From Balanoglossus misakiensis (Eukaryota > Hemichordata): 64,000 nucleotides of DNA. The notes below the pieces were generated by a model. That model saw nothing but the letters and a program-made list of their open reading frames with translations. It made no database searches and had not been told where the DNA came from. Shown one piece after another: positions 43,600 through 56,800 of this stretch. The position numbers and the translations under genes were made by a program. Position 1 is the first letter of the stretch. Each line of letters begins with the position of its first letter. The stretch spans positions 13,888,001 through 13,952,000 of the forward strand of contig CM082576.2 of the NCBI GenBank assembly GCA_040954595.2, read 5' to 3'.

Positions 43600-44430
43600 A
43601 TTAATAAGAGGGAATAATCAGGAACGCTCGCTCGAAACACGTTTTAACAGTCACGCCGCGCTAAGGTCAAAGTACCAGCACACACAGAGAAGGTTAGGGT
43701 CACCGTGATCTTGCTTTTGAGAATCTCGGGTGTGGAGCGTAAAGTAATCCCTCGTTAAAATCACCTTATTACTTTGTTTCATACCGCCAAATCGCACTGA
43801 CGTGTGTAATTATGTCTCAGATGTGAATATCTTTCCCTTTGGCGTTCGTCGGGGTTCGAAAGAGTCTCCTGAAACTGTATAAATGTGAACATGCTGGCGG
43901 AGGAGCAAAATCAGTGACCCCCGGTGCTGCGGCTCCAGTGTCAGACAGAGTGAGTGGGATGGTTTATCGATTGGAGAACCACAACAGTCCGGCTCGTTTA
44001 CATGTTGCAGCGAATATATGTTGGAGATCTATCGCATGTAGGTGAAGACACACTTCTCAACAGTCACCGCCAGAATCGCAGGTTCGTATTTCACATTTCC
44101 ACACGCATGCCGCTCTGTAGAAATGTTAAAAAAAAGATTGAAGTTCGCCATCGTTTGTGTAGTACGTTTAATTACGTACGCGAGCGTGTGTATTTGTCGG
44201 TTGGGTTGGGAGCTCCATCAATTACACGTACCTTCCACGTTCAAGTTCGATCGACGGAACCGATTTATATCCGACGATCTCACGAATAGTCTTGAAATAG
44301 CTCAGGGGATTTTAATTTTCGTGTGTTAAATGGCGTTAATTGTCAATTTGGACGAGTGACTGTGATCTTGGAAGTGAAAACAGACGGGAGAGAGAGAGAC
44401 CCAACAACACGTGTGCATCATTGAGGTAAC
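43600..44430 (+). promoter_or_regulatory. CpG-richer region, candidate ESR promoter / untranslated first exon
   Basis: Clearly more CpG than its surroundings (GCTCGCTCG, CACGCCGCGC, TACGTACGCGAGCG, GTTCGATCGACGG). Contains an AAGGTCA half-site at 43663-43669 and an imperfect palindrome GGTCACCGTGATC at 43698-43710. It lies 3-4 kb upstream of the ESR coding exon, which has an acceptor-like start and so needs an upstream exon. A possible donor GAG|GTAACA lies near 44424. No direct evidence of transcription. Confidence 0.35.
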
Positions 44431-47400
44431 ATTTTGCCGTCAGGTCACGGTCGTTCACCGTTCACGCATATCGGTTTGTTTGTTTTCCCGATAAACCGTG
44501 AACAGAAAAGTAAATAGGCGCGGGAAGTTCATATTTAATGTCCAGGAATTTAGCCATTGTAGAAAGGGGAGAAGTCCGCTTGTTCGTCGTGGGTTTTGAT
44601 AACTTCTTAGATGTAGTTGTTGACTGCGTGTACCATTGCATGAACCTCAAGTTCAATAGGCAACACAGTACATTGGCCCCATTCGAGGTCATGGCGCTGA
44701 ATAAACAAATAACAATTCAGCCTGTGAAGAAAATGAGATTGAAAGCAAACGAAAAAAAAATTCCCTGTTTTATATTTTAAATTGTCAAATGCATATTTAG
44801 AAAGAGTCTTCTGTATATACCATGAATCAAAAGTAAATATAGGAATTATTTTTGATATCAGAGTGTTTAAATAAGATTAAGGAATGAAATGTTGGATTTT
44901 AATGTAATCTCTGATTTAATTTTTAAATTCAACACTTGTGACATTTCATTTCGATGAATGGCCCAGTGGCCCAGATATTAGTATGAACGAGAGCTTCCCT
45001 GAGTGAAACTGGAATTTAAATAGTTTGCATTTTGTGATTTATGAAGGGAATTTTTAAATGTTTTATTGTATAGATCCTAGAAGGATTAAAAGTAATTTAT
45101 AAATTCCATAAGGCAAAGACATCACATGCCTTAAAATATATAGTCCAGTAAAATATTGGGGATGAATTTTGTGGTATACAGTGAAGTGGATAGTGTCTCT
45201 GAATGAACCTGATCTGACTATAGGCATTGTCAGTTTTATTTGTAACTGGAATACGTGACTTGAAACTTACGCAGATGGAAATACTCAGATTCTGTCTGTA
45301 TTTGGCTGTACATTATCGCTTCCAGTCTAGCTGGGGAAGGCTAGAAATGGCAACATCGGTCGGTCAGTCGGTCTTGTTTGGTTGAGTTTTAACCTGTCAC
45401 TTGCTAGTCATATATCAGTTCACTTCATTGGAATCACATGGAACTCAAAATCCATGCTTGGCAACTACATGTACGCGGAACATATTTTTATACCCGTTAA
45501 TTTATCCTGCCTCCATCGCATCAGGATTACTCATAGAAAAAGATCTTACACAACCAATTATGCAATGCCTAGTGAATTATTCATGTACTCAGTATACGCA
45601 AGTGGCTGCAGTGGCTATATGCTTTGTTGGACTTGTAGGCATGTAGTGAGAGCTGGTTGTCTAGAAAGGCATGCAGGCCTACTTACCTTTCTGCGTATTA
45701 ATGGGCAGAAGTAGAGTTGAATGTATATCTTGAGAGCATGAATGAATGAATCACTTTTTTTACATTGTGAAAATTTCCAAAATGCACAAAATTACATTGA
45801 AATAACATTGTTCCTATCATGAAAATATAATATTCATATAAAATATTTACCTTATAAAATTATATTATAAAGAATTTTATAAAATTTTCAAATAAGGCAT
45901 CTTAAAGTTGCTCCGTTATCCTCTGTGGACAGGTAGGCTTTAAAAAAGTACAATTAATATTTGTGCTATTATAATTAAGAAAAGGTCTGTTTTCCCCTAG
46001 GTACCTAGCTGAATAAATATTTTTCTGAAAGTACCTGATTTTGTTGAGGTCCTGATCGGCACCAAGTTGAATTAACTTGGGGCTGGAATATGAAATGAAA
46101 TTGTCTGTGATAATAATCATAAACACAGGCTAGGTGGACATAGTATCTTACAAGAAATTGAACAAGAAGCTATACATATTAATATACAACAAAAATAGTC
46201 AAAAGTTACATCTAATAATATGTGTCCATTTAATCATCTGTCTGTGTTATGTACATTGCTATCACTTTGTTTGAAATGCCAACAACCAAAGGGTTGCCTG
46301 AGATTTACAGTCAGGGCCTGAAACGTTCACATCCACCTATGGACCAATACGCAAAATTTTCCATAAGGTCACTGAGGCCATCTGTTTATCCTTTATGGGA
46401 CTTCTACAATATGGACACAATGTTAACAATGTCAACACAGCTATACATATTCACATCGATATCGCAAACAGTTTTTGGAGTGCTACATGAACTTTATGGA
46501 GTTTCTAGTGCAAAAATCAGCATTTTCTAATGCGTGTGAGAATATCAGATAATTATTGTATGGCCTACGTGTCTTTATGCAACATCTCAACCCAGATCCT
46601 CTCTCATAGAAGAGGTAATCGGGCAATGTGCCACTCAACTGGGTCCTGTCGCCCATAGTTTCAATTATTTGTCCCATTTTTAGGGGCTTGTCAAATTAAA
46701 TCAATAACACTCGTTTAGAGGCAGCTTCCATTCCATGACATGCGTTGCCCAAAATCTTATGTGAACCAAGAGTGAAAATTTTACTTGACTATTTATAAGG
46801 GTAATGATTGATCCCGGACATTGGATGCCAAAACATGCATGTCTGTCTGTGAACCCCTGAAAGTACCCTCTTGTACAGCTATGCCAATGTCCAGAATGCA
46901 GCGTGTAAATCTCCTAATAGTAATACTTCATCTTGGAAGTTGATAGAAGTTGAGAGCATAGATTAACCTCATATTTTCTTAAAAGAAAGATAATTAATGG
47001 TAAATTCATATGTTTTTACAACTGGTGAGTGGAATATGGTTTCATAGTCATACATTTTCTAACAAGAATGAAACTGTTTGAAAAAGATACTGCACCACTA
47101 GAAATAGAATATACAGAAAAGGAATAATCAACTTATCTTATTGATATGGAATTCAAGATATAGAAAATCTTGTCTTTATGTTGACATATACATGTACATG
47201 TATGTATGTGAAACCTGTCTATTAAGGACACCTCTCTATAGAGGTGATAATATTATATTCAAACTGTGACTTTTGTCTTGAAAAATTTGTCCTTTAGAGC
47301 GGTGTCCTGATTAGAGAGGTGTCCGTAATGACAGGTTTCACTGTATATATGCAATATTTGCGCTAGTCTTTTTATCTTGACGCATCAAACAGATGGGTTA

Positions 47401-47697
47401 AGACAGGTAGATGCATACACAGATATATTGGCAGTTTCCAAGCATTTATCTGATATGTTATCTGATCTAGATGACCTGCAAACACAGTTTCTGGTGTGTT
47501 TGCTTCATTCCACACGTATCTCCCAAATGATTGGTGTACCCCAACAGAAAGTTGAAATAAATACTCTGGAGTGATCATGCTATGACTGATTTCTCTAATC
47601 TGAATGATGTATGTTATTATTAATATTAATATTTTTTATTGTATATTAAATCTTAATTTATTTCAATAATATAAACCACTTTTTTTCTTTGTTTCAG
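44431..47697 (+). other. ESR upstream region / possible first intron
   Basis: A+T-rich. If a non-coding first exon lies in 43600-44430, this is the first intron. It contains the foldback repeat at 47208-47345 and an AT-rich stretch with short inverted repeats around 45820-45890. No coding region supported. Confidence 0.45.
47208..47345. repeat. Foldback element, AACCTGTCTATTAAGGACAC type
   Basis: GTGAAACCTGTCTATTAAGG and ACACCTCTCTATAGAGG at the left; TTAGAGAGGTGTCC and GTAATGACAGGTTTCACTGT at the right: inverted ends of about 30 bp with mismatches. Non-coding; a fragment of the same family is at 25821-25905. Confidence 0.8.
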
Positions 47698-47864
47698 ATA
47701 TGCGGATTCTATAAACGACAGGACTAGAAAGTGATGAGTGTTGTTCCATATCATGAACGATTACATATTTTAAAAAACAAAAGCCTGGATTTGTCGATGA
47801 GCCAGTAGCTTTTCAAGTACTCTTTTACGTTTTTCACGCTTTGGGTTGCTTCCTTGATTTCACC
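47698..47864 (+). promoter_or_regulatory. ESR 5' leader after a splice-acceptor-like site, with upstream ORFs
   Basis: TTTTTTTCTTTGTTTCAG at 47680-47697 is a strong acceptor, so this leader is probably joined to an upstream non-coding exon. It contains two upstream ORFs: 47700-47714 (4 codons plus stop) and 47734-47808 (24 codons plus stop). The main frame has an in-frame TGA at 47754-47756, so translation cannot enter from further upstream. Confidence 0.6.
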
Positions 47865-50800
47865 ATGAACAATTCCAGTTCGAGAAACGGGGTTGGCAGC
47901 GATCCGCAAAGCCAGGTGCATCACCACCCAGCGCCGGCCGTTCACCTGAAACAGAACGCTAAAAGATGCGAGACGAAACCGACAAGTCTGAAACAGAGAC
48001 TCCTGAATAAAGTGAGCAGCGACGAAGACCTGCAGAAGATGACCGAGTGGACGCCTCAGCCGTCGTCCAGTCAAGCGGTCATGTCCACCATATCACAGAT
48101 GCCTCTATCAACATCACAGCAGCCTTACTACACTGTAGCACAACTGCCGAAGACCGGCGGCCGGGGAGAAACGAACGGCGCGCAGGCGACGGCGAACGAG
48201 GAGAGGACCGCCGGGAGACAGGCGTTCATCCCCGAGCAGGCCGAGAGGAGCCCGCCAGTGGAGAGCCTGGGGAGAATCGACAGAAGCGGTTTTCTTCACG
48301 TGGCTCCCTTGGTTACGGCTCACCAACCCCAGCAGCCTGCCGTCAGCCCTGTCAGAAAGGACGTTGCTATGGATAAAAGGTGAGGGCTGGTCTATTTTTG
48401 GTTACAAGTGTAGTCATTTCCATTCAGTTGGTTGAAAAGGGGCAAATATTGATGAGCTGCAAATCTGCGCAGGACCTGTTGTCAAGGACCACCCAGTTTT
48501 TCTGACGTAGTCTTTGCATCGTACCCACTAATCGATACTGTCACTTACAGCATTGCAATAATATTCAGTTGAGACAGAATGGGCAAGTATATCCAACACT
48601 TCACATTTTAGTTTCTTTCTGAAGTTTTTTCTTCATATCATGGCTGCACATGTGAGCTGTTGTTTGCTCCCCAGGGAGTTGAATGGAATAATTTGGTCCA
48701 ATGACTAGGGGAAAAACTGTAAAGCGCATTGAGATGTATTATGTTATGCGCTGTATTAAGAATCAAAATTATTATTACCAAGAAAACAGAGAATACAGGT
48801 CATGTGCACACCATTTGTGTCTGCAGTGGTTTTATATATATGTCCGCTATATTCTTCACACACGTACTGCAATTTGGATGTAAGCAACCATGTTTTAGTG
48901 GTGCGGCCATTTATTACTATTAAAATGTGTAAATAAATAAAAATATTAATAATTAATATTTTTATTTATTTACACATTTTTGGAGAGTAGGCATGTATTA
49001 TTCAGAATAAATATGGCGGTGGCAAATGTCAAAGGTTCCTGCGTGATTCATTTAACAATTCAAATTATCACACGGAGAACACGTGGTAACTGTTCTCATA
49101 CATCTAGAGCTTCTTGAAAGTGTTATTGCGCTTTTGTGTTCTAACATTTACAAGTGCAGATACAATGGATAGGTTTATATATCAAAACCAAAAAGATATC
49201 ATTCCGAGCTGAAGTTGCCTATGTGTGAGCAGTCACGTGCCACAAGCACATAAAGAGTAGTATAGGTGCCATCTTGGAAAAGGAGGCTGGGTCATAGCAC
49301 ATTTGTATATGCATATGTCGGCCAAAGGGGTCGTGTGTTCTACTTTGGCAGATTCTAATACTTAGCATAATTTATCGTAGTTTGAGGCAGATTTCTTTAT
49401 ATCTGCAAGCGGAACATTTTCTCGGCTGCCATCAGTTCGTTTTGTCTCCCGATCTGATTTCTCTGTGCATCAGGGCATCCCCTGGTTCTGTTTGAACTTC
49501 AGAAGTACTTCAGTGTGCATTGGTTTGGTGTGAGCAAAGTTCAGCGTAAGCAGTCACATCATACAGTCTCAATATGAGGTCATATCAATGAAGTAGGTCG
49601 CTCAGTTGATTGGTTGGCTGGTTTATAGGGAACGCTACCGCATGTCCATTGTGCAATAAAGTGGGCTGGGCTTTTATGTTCCTTCCTTAATAAAACAAGG
49701 GCTTTATTTTAAAATGCTGTGCTTCCATCGGTAGGATTATTCATAATTTTGAGTAATTTAGTGGTTCTGTTGTCACGGCAGTACGAGATTCGAATGCCTC
49801 GGTCTGCTGCTACAGATCGTATATACATGCTTTTAATATGGGAACTACTTTCGGCGTATGTACGTACGTGGTTCGGATGGCAACGCAATGAGCTGATTAC
49901 CCTCACAGTGACAGGATCACATGATACAATATTTGCATAACGTATGCAGAATATCTAATGAGTAGTCATCGTCGTCTGGTTGAGAAAGGTGACCTTAGCT
50001 TACTTGATGTACTGTCAGCACAGAGGCAGACTAGGAGATTTATCCCGAGGTTGGAGTAACTGATCAAAGGTAATTTTAAATAGCCAGCCGTCCACTCGCT
50101 CACTCAGTGGTGGCAGTCTTCTTTCCGATTTTTCCCAACGTACGATCAACCGTGAAATTAGTTTTGTCTCAATCCTGCTGTAACCTGTAGGGGTGGTACA
50201 TGTGGTATGTGCATGTACAGAAATTAATGTGTGCAATAGTATAGACATTCACGTACCGAAGAATGCTCACTAGTAGTAATACCCGTATTGGATTAATATT
50301 ATCATTTAGCGATGCAGCAGTCTACTTTTACAGCTTGCTCGTATGCAGACAGCTCCCGTCTGTGAAACTATTCGAACAAAGCAGTCAGGTCAGGCTGACC
50401 TTGAAAATGTGTATCATGAAATTTGCCGGGCTAGCTGTTCGTTCATACATGTACAGATGCAACCTCAAGTGTAAACGCCTAGCAGATATTTGACATGTCT
50501 ATTCCTGTTTTTTACCCGTGTGATTTTTTTGTACGTGTGTCGATGCACGTGTATTTCTCCCGAACAATTGCAAGAGTTGTACGCTAGAGTACCCTGACCT
50601 TCAGAACTGCCTGCGTATGTGTTTGCAGTGGGTTTTTACGTGCTGACTGCATCCAGGGTCCACAGGCACTGTTGATATATATTTCGTAGTGGCATCCCGA
50701 GCATGCACAGCCCACCAGTTGGATGTGTAAATGAAACTTCTTTTCGAGTTCTGTTCTAGATAGAGACTTATGTAGGGTACGGGTATGTTACATATGTGAA

Positions 50801-53800
50801 GATTGCATAATGTTAAATTAGGTTTTGAGGTTATAGACTGATGTATCTGTATCTGCATTTACCATGGACTATATGATTCTGAGGCATATGTGAGATTCCA
50901 CCATAGTATTTGTTTTATGATTTCTTGCATTTTATTAAATTTTTTATTTTTGACGCAAAATACTTTTTCCTCTCATTGCCAGTGTTTGTTCTTTGTTAAC
51001 AACCTTTTTGGTGTCTATGTCATTCAAATGGTATACATGTACTGTAAAACACTTTATTTTCGCGAGTTTCAAATTTTCGTGATATCGAGAGAGGCCACTG
51101 TTTCGCAATTTTCGCATTCTCTTATTTCATTCGTTATCTTAAAAAAAAAATTACGCGACTTTTTATTTTCACGCTATTTTGGCTCTCGCGTATTTGGCGA
51201 AAATTTATTGCTCGCGAAAATAAAGTGTTTAAATTTACAGTATGTATAGGAAGGCAGGCTCAGTCTTGCACTAGTATTACTGACAACATATGCTGACAAT
51301 TTAGATATGGAGTTGACGAAGAAATCACCATTACAAGGCATTTTGTTTTGTAAAATGTATAATCTCCCATTTCGTTTTCTTTGAATCCACACTCTTTGTT
51401 GTTAAAAAGAGGGGGAAATTTGCATCTAAGAAATGGAATATCCCTGTTTGGACACTAGCCCAGTTTAAATTGGAACCAAAACGAGTTACAGTCAGACAGA
51501 TAGAATTACATATAATGTACAGAACTTAGTATTTGGTGTCGTCTGTACTTTTTCTGCCTCTGTGAACCCCAAATACAAACTAAGCCTCAAGCATTCAAAT
51601 TTGAAATTGGAGTAGTCTCGGAGTATACATGTATGTCTCTGGGTGTCCCCACAGATCTGTCCCCGAATTCATGGGGGCATAGGATTATAGTCAGGATGTG
51701 TTAACTTGACACAATTGGTAAAAAATGAAATGACAGTTTAGGTCCACAGTTTTAAAAATACTTTTCGTTGAAATATGTCCAATACAAAAAGGTTAAAAAA
51801 ATTACACTATGTGGCATTGTAGTATAAAATTGGTTATTCTTGCGCGTGAATTTTTCCTGTGTGTGAATATTTGCAGGTACTTGTCTGGATACCTGCCATA
51901 AACAGTGGGAACAAAAAACACTTAACATTGCTTGACTGGGTTGTTTGATTTATTTGTGCCCTCTCCACCAGAGCCATACTGGAACAAACAGTCACTTGAG
52001 TTATGTCTGACCTTGACCTCACAGTGAAGGTCATGGTAACCTAGCCATGCTGGGTTATGACGTAGGTGTTTTTCTCATAAAGTTGAACTCAAAGGACTTA
52101 ATTGTGTGTTTAGAGTTCAGCTATGAAGAACAGTGCATTCTTTCTGGAATTGTTACCATGACAACCATCATTTTGGCAATGTCAACAGCATTAATGACAT
52201 TTTGGGGGGAATAACTAGATGAGATATTAGATAGATCCTTCAGTATTATCGTGGTTTATTCCAATTCTGTGCAACAAACACAAATCAATAAATGTAACCC
52301 CAGCTGAATGTTCAGGTAATGAATTGCTCTCTGAACAAACAGCATATGTGAACTTTTCAAGACATTCGAAATGGTTGCCAGAGTCTAGTTTCAGATGTTT
52401 TAAAATTCTAGACCAGTCATGTAATATATTTATTGTTTCGCTGAATACTGCAGGAAATTTACTTGCAATAATATATGGCAATGTACTATGAATTATACAA
52501 TGTAGGGTTATCCACAAAATATTGTCATGCGTAAACAGGGTGACACATATGACCTCTTGGGCTTACCTGTACACAGTGTACTTTTCTCTATGTCATGCAC
52601 GTAGCCCAAGTCCATTCATGGCTCTAATTAGTGCAAAGCCCAATTGTTATTATAATACCTTCCCTCAAAGGTTGTTATTGAACAGCAGTTGGGGTCACTT
52701 TGCAGTGTTTTTCAAATTCTAACTTTGCGGGACGTGTGATACTACGTGTATATGTGCATGCGTGTGCATATGCGTGCATGTGTATGTGAGCTTGTAACTA
52801 AAAACTCAAAGGTTGTACATATTTAGGGTTACAAAAGTGAAAGTACATGTATGTAATTTGTGTAAATGTGGTTTGATCACAGCATTCTCCTCCGAAGGAA
52901 TGCCAGGTATGTACAGTGTTGGACTTGGATGATTTGCATCAAAATACAATTCATTGTGATGATCAGTTTTTGTTGTTGCCACCCCCCCCCCCCCTGCCCC
53001 CAATCAATGGGGTCTGGCTGATACTCGTATTTCAACTACATGTACTACAGTCAAACCTGTGTTAGTGACCACCTCTATATAGTGACCACCTCTATATAGT
53101 GACCACTTAGTTACAGTCCCTGTGCAATTTACACGTGTATAAATTAACCTGTCTATAAAGACCACCTGTCTATAAAGGCCAGTTTGGTAAAGTCCCTTGA
53201 CTGGCCCTATAGACAGGTTTGACTGTAGTAAGTTTGTATAGTTAGAACAAGTTGGAGTCATCCTACTGTACTATACAGTCGAGTTGTACATATACAATGG
53301 GATGTGGACCATATCCAGTAGCAGGGTTGTTAGTGCTTTATTAGGGCTACTAGACCGTGTGTCCCCCTTCTTACATTTTTTTTTGGGGGGGGGGGGGCGG
53401 AATTATTAAGGGCATTGGAAATGACTTAAAAGTCGAGAGGCTATCATTCCACTGTAATCGGATCCCATTTCATCATTTGACAGGCAGGGTGTGGCTATGT
53501 CGAATTGTGCAAATCGCACAAACCTGCAGGCTAGACAAAAATGCTGGATGTATAATTAGTATCATATAAGATTTTGTAACTCACACAGATGTGATATCAC
53601 CATGAGATATTAAGCAATTGCTAATTTGCATGTTTGTCTTGCAAAAGATGGTTATTTATTAATTAATATGACTGCACCAAATTTTATGAAACTTGGTAGA
53701 AAATAATGATTCTGGTAGAAATACTGAGAGACATTAACAGTCTGTTGCCAATTAGTATACAGTGTATGTCTAACCTTTGTAATTACAGTAGCAACACTTT

Positions 53801-56800
53801 TGTAGAATTACTCAATCAAATTAGGGATAATGATCTCGCACAACTATGATAATGCCAGAAGACAATTAGTGGCTTCTTGTTAATTAACTTCAAATTTGCA
53901 TATTGTAGAGAATTGTGCAACAAACAGACTTGCCCGGAAATATAGTTTAATTTGTGTAGCAAACTTTTCAAACTGTGCGTATAATTATACCACAATTATT
54001 ACTGCGTATTGGTATGATGTTACAATACTACAGATATTGATTTTATGACACTGAAAGACAATCTTAAATTTCACATGCCATCCATTGTTTTCTGTGGTAA
54101 AATTTGATATCTAGAGCCTGAGGAAAATAAGGGTGAAAAGGTTACCACAGTAAAAGTCAACATCCTCTGACAGACAACTGAACAGTTCTGTTTTCCAAGT
54201 CTTTTTTCCCCCCGGCCAGATGGGATTCTCAGTGACATAAAACAACTGATTTTGTGAATTTTCTATCATATGAGAATGTAGAGCTTAGATTTTGGAAGTA
54301 AAGAATATTTCATATTTAATATTGGAGATTATATGTCAGATTTTATCAAAAACAGAGAATATGTCAAATTAAATTAATTAGGTTACATATTTTTGATATC
54401 TTTTTTATGCAAGTATACCACAGTTTTATTATACAGTTTTTAATTGCTGTCATTGTTTTTCAGTAATTGATGATCAAATTTAAATTTAAAACGATGGTAT
54501 TTATTTGTGATTTTTTCTGTGTTCCTTTTCTTTTCTGCAGGTTTTAATCAGTAGATTTGAGATTTATTATTATTAATTAAATCAAGCTGGGATAGGCATA
54601 GGTTTTGAAGGTGTGTCGATATGTGAGGAATTCGCAAAAGCAGACAGCCTTGAGTAGTGGTCAGGTAGATTAGACACACTGCAACAGAGCTTAGGTGCCG
54701 TGTTACCTGAGCTGAGACATCTTGTCAAGATTTTATATGTCAGGAGTTCATCTAAAGGGTATGTGTAGTTGCTGTGAAACCGCATACGTGTTGTCTGGCT
54801 GCAGATTTGAGTCTCCGTCTGTTACGTAGCCAGTAGAGGGTGACGTAAAAGCCATCAGGAAAGGTCAACGCTGCATTCCGGGGGGAATCTCTTTTCCCAT
54901 GGAGACTGCGCGGTGTCTTGTCCGAGGCTTGACAACCGGTCCTGCTATTAAGCGTTATTCACTGCACGCGCCCTTCGCCAGTGAACTGACCTTGGGTTCA
55001 CGTTATTGCTTCGACTAAACAAGTCAGCGGAGGCCATTGACTGACTGACTATATCAGAGTGACCTCAGTTTACCGACGACGACGGCATCGATCAACATAG
55101 CCTGGCCTTGACAAGATCCGAATGTCATCCTTCAAAGGAGCACAACCGTAGCATGTACTTGTAATGGCCTTCAGTGTGTGTTGACCCACTGAACTTGTGT
55201 TCGCATGATCGGAGAGAGATAAACACAGGCAGACTGACCAGAAATTCCTTTCTTGTTGACGTGTAATGAAAACGTGAATAAGCTGACCTGCCCCCATAGA
55301 ACAATGTTTTCTCCGGAAGAACCAACCCTAAAATTCTTCCTCATATTTTTTGTAAGCTAAACCATCTGTGTGAATGCCCATGTGTTCTGTTTATATGCCG
55401 TTTCTTAATTACATGTACACGCACATTATGTGGCTGATTTATTTAATTTTAAAAAAACAAAAACTTTGGAAATGTGTGTACAGTGTACAAGTAGAATTTC
55501 CTGTATTTTATAGTAAATAATCCCTGTGATTTGACAGACATCTTACAATCACAGACATATCTGCATATAGGCATAACAGGATGTGTCCAGGTCATGATTT
55601 AAATTTTGCGAAATTGTGTTTTGCTGCTTTTTGTAGTTTTAAAACATTTCTATTTTTGCAATTTGTTTCATATAAACACCTGTATCAGAAATGGTCCCAA
55701 AATAAAAACACAACAAAATCGTGACTTCAATTAACAGTTTTGTTTACTCTTTTTCGTCATCATTTGAGTTTAATTTTTCAAATTATTTTGAAAGTTAAAG
55801 TTATATTAGGTATTTTGCTGTTCTGTCTGTTGGCAGAAATGGTGGTAAAGTGAATTATTAATGCGGTTTAGGAGAGAAATCTGCATGGCTGTTCAAAACC
55901 TTTCAGGATAACATTGTGAATTTTTTTACATTAATTATTATTTATCTTAGCCAATCAGAAATGAGCACAATCTTGCTAGAGCAGTTGAAAACAAATTTTA
56001 AGGTCAAGGAAAAGAGCCATTGTTCCTTGGAATTTTTGGCCAAGGAACATCGTTTTGATGATTTGCTAACACTACATTGATGTAGATATGTTTTGTGATA
56101 GATGAGCAAGAACTAACAGCCATTAAAGGCACATAAAATTTGCTTATTAATAATATGTGTGTTTCGACAGGGTTGAGAAATATTATAGTTAGTCACGTAC
56201 TGAGCTCAAATGGGTGTGTGTGTGTTGGAGGGGGGGGGGTGACAGGTGACTGGCTGTTTCCTCATCACTGACTACGCGTACCGGCAATCAGTGAAATTCC
56301 ACTACAATTGCAAAACATCAAATGACAGGTTATTGCGATAAAGACAGAAGCAGATCAAGTACCCTCGTTGTAAGGTTTGAGAAGTGTAGGTTACTTGGAG
56401 CGAAAACAAAGATTGGGACTATTCTTTATTTGAATAGGAGCATGGGAAGAAAAGCACATTTATTATTAATAATCAATGTCATTGTATTGTCTCCATTTCA
56501 ATATGTTGCCAAACATAGCCAGGAAGAAACTGACAAACACCCACTGCCTTGAAGAGTGTGTATCTTTCTTTATTAATATGTGTATGTCCCTGGAGGTACT
56601 CCTTCCATACCTTTCCAAGATATTTTTAATCTGTCTTGAGCACCAGCTCTGAATCTTAAAATAAAAACCGGAATAAAAGAAAATAAAGTGCTGTAGGGAG
56701 AATAGAAAAAGCGGTGACTCAAAAAGTGAAAGAAAAAGAAATGTTACACATTGAACAGTAACTCAAATACTAGTTTCAATGTATAGCGTAATAAAAGATA

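Noticed and set aside
43839-44329. Three overlapping plus-strand frames (68-111 codons) in the CpG-richer region
   Set aside because: All three frames are open by composition (few stops in CpG-rich DNA). No domain, and no phase-compatible donor leading to the ESR exon, whose leader carries an in-frame stop.
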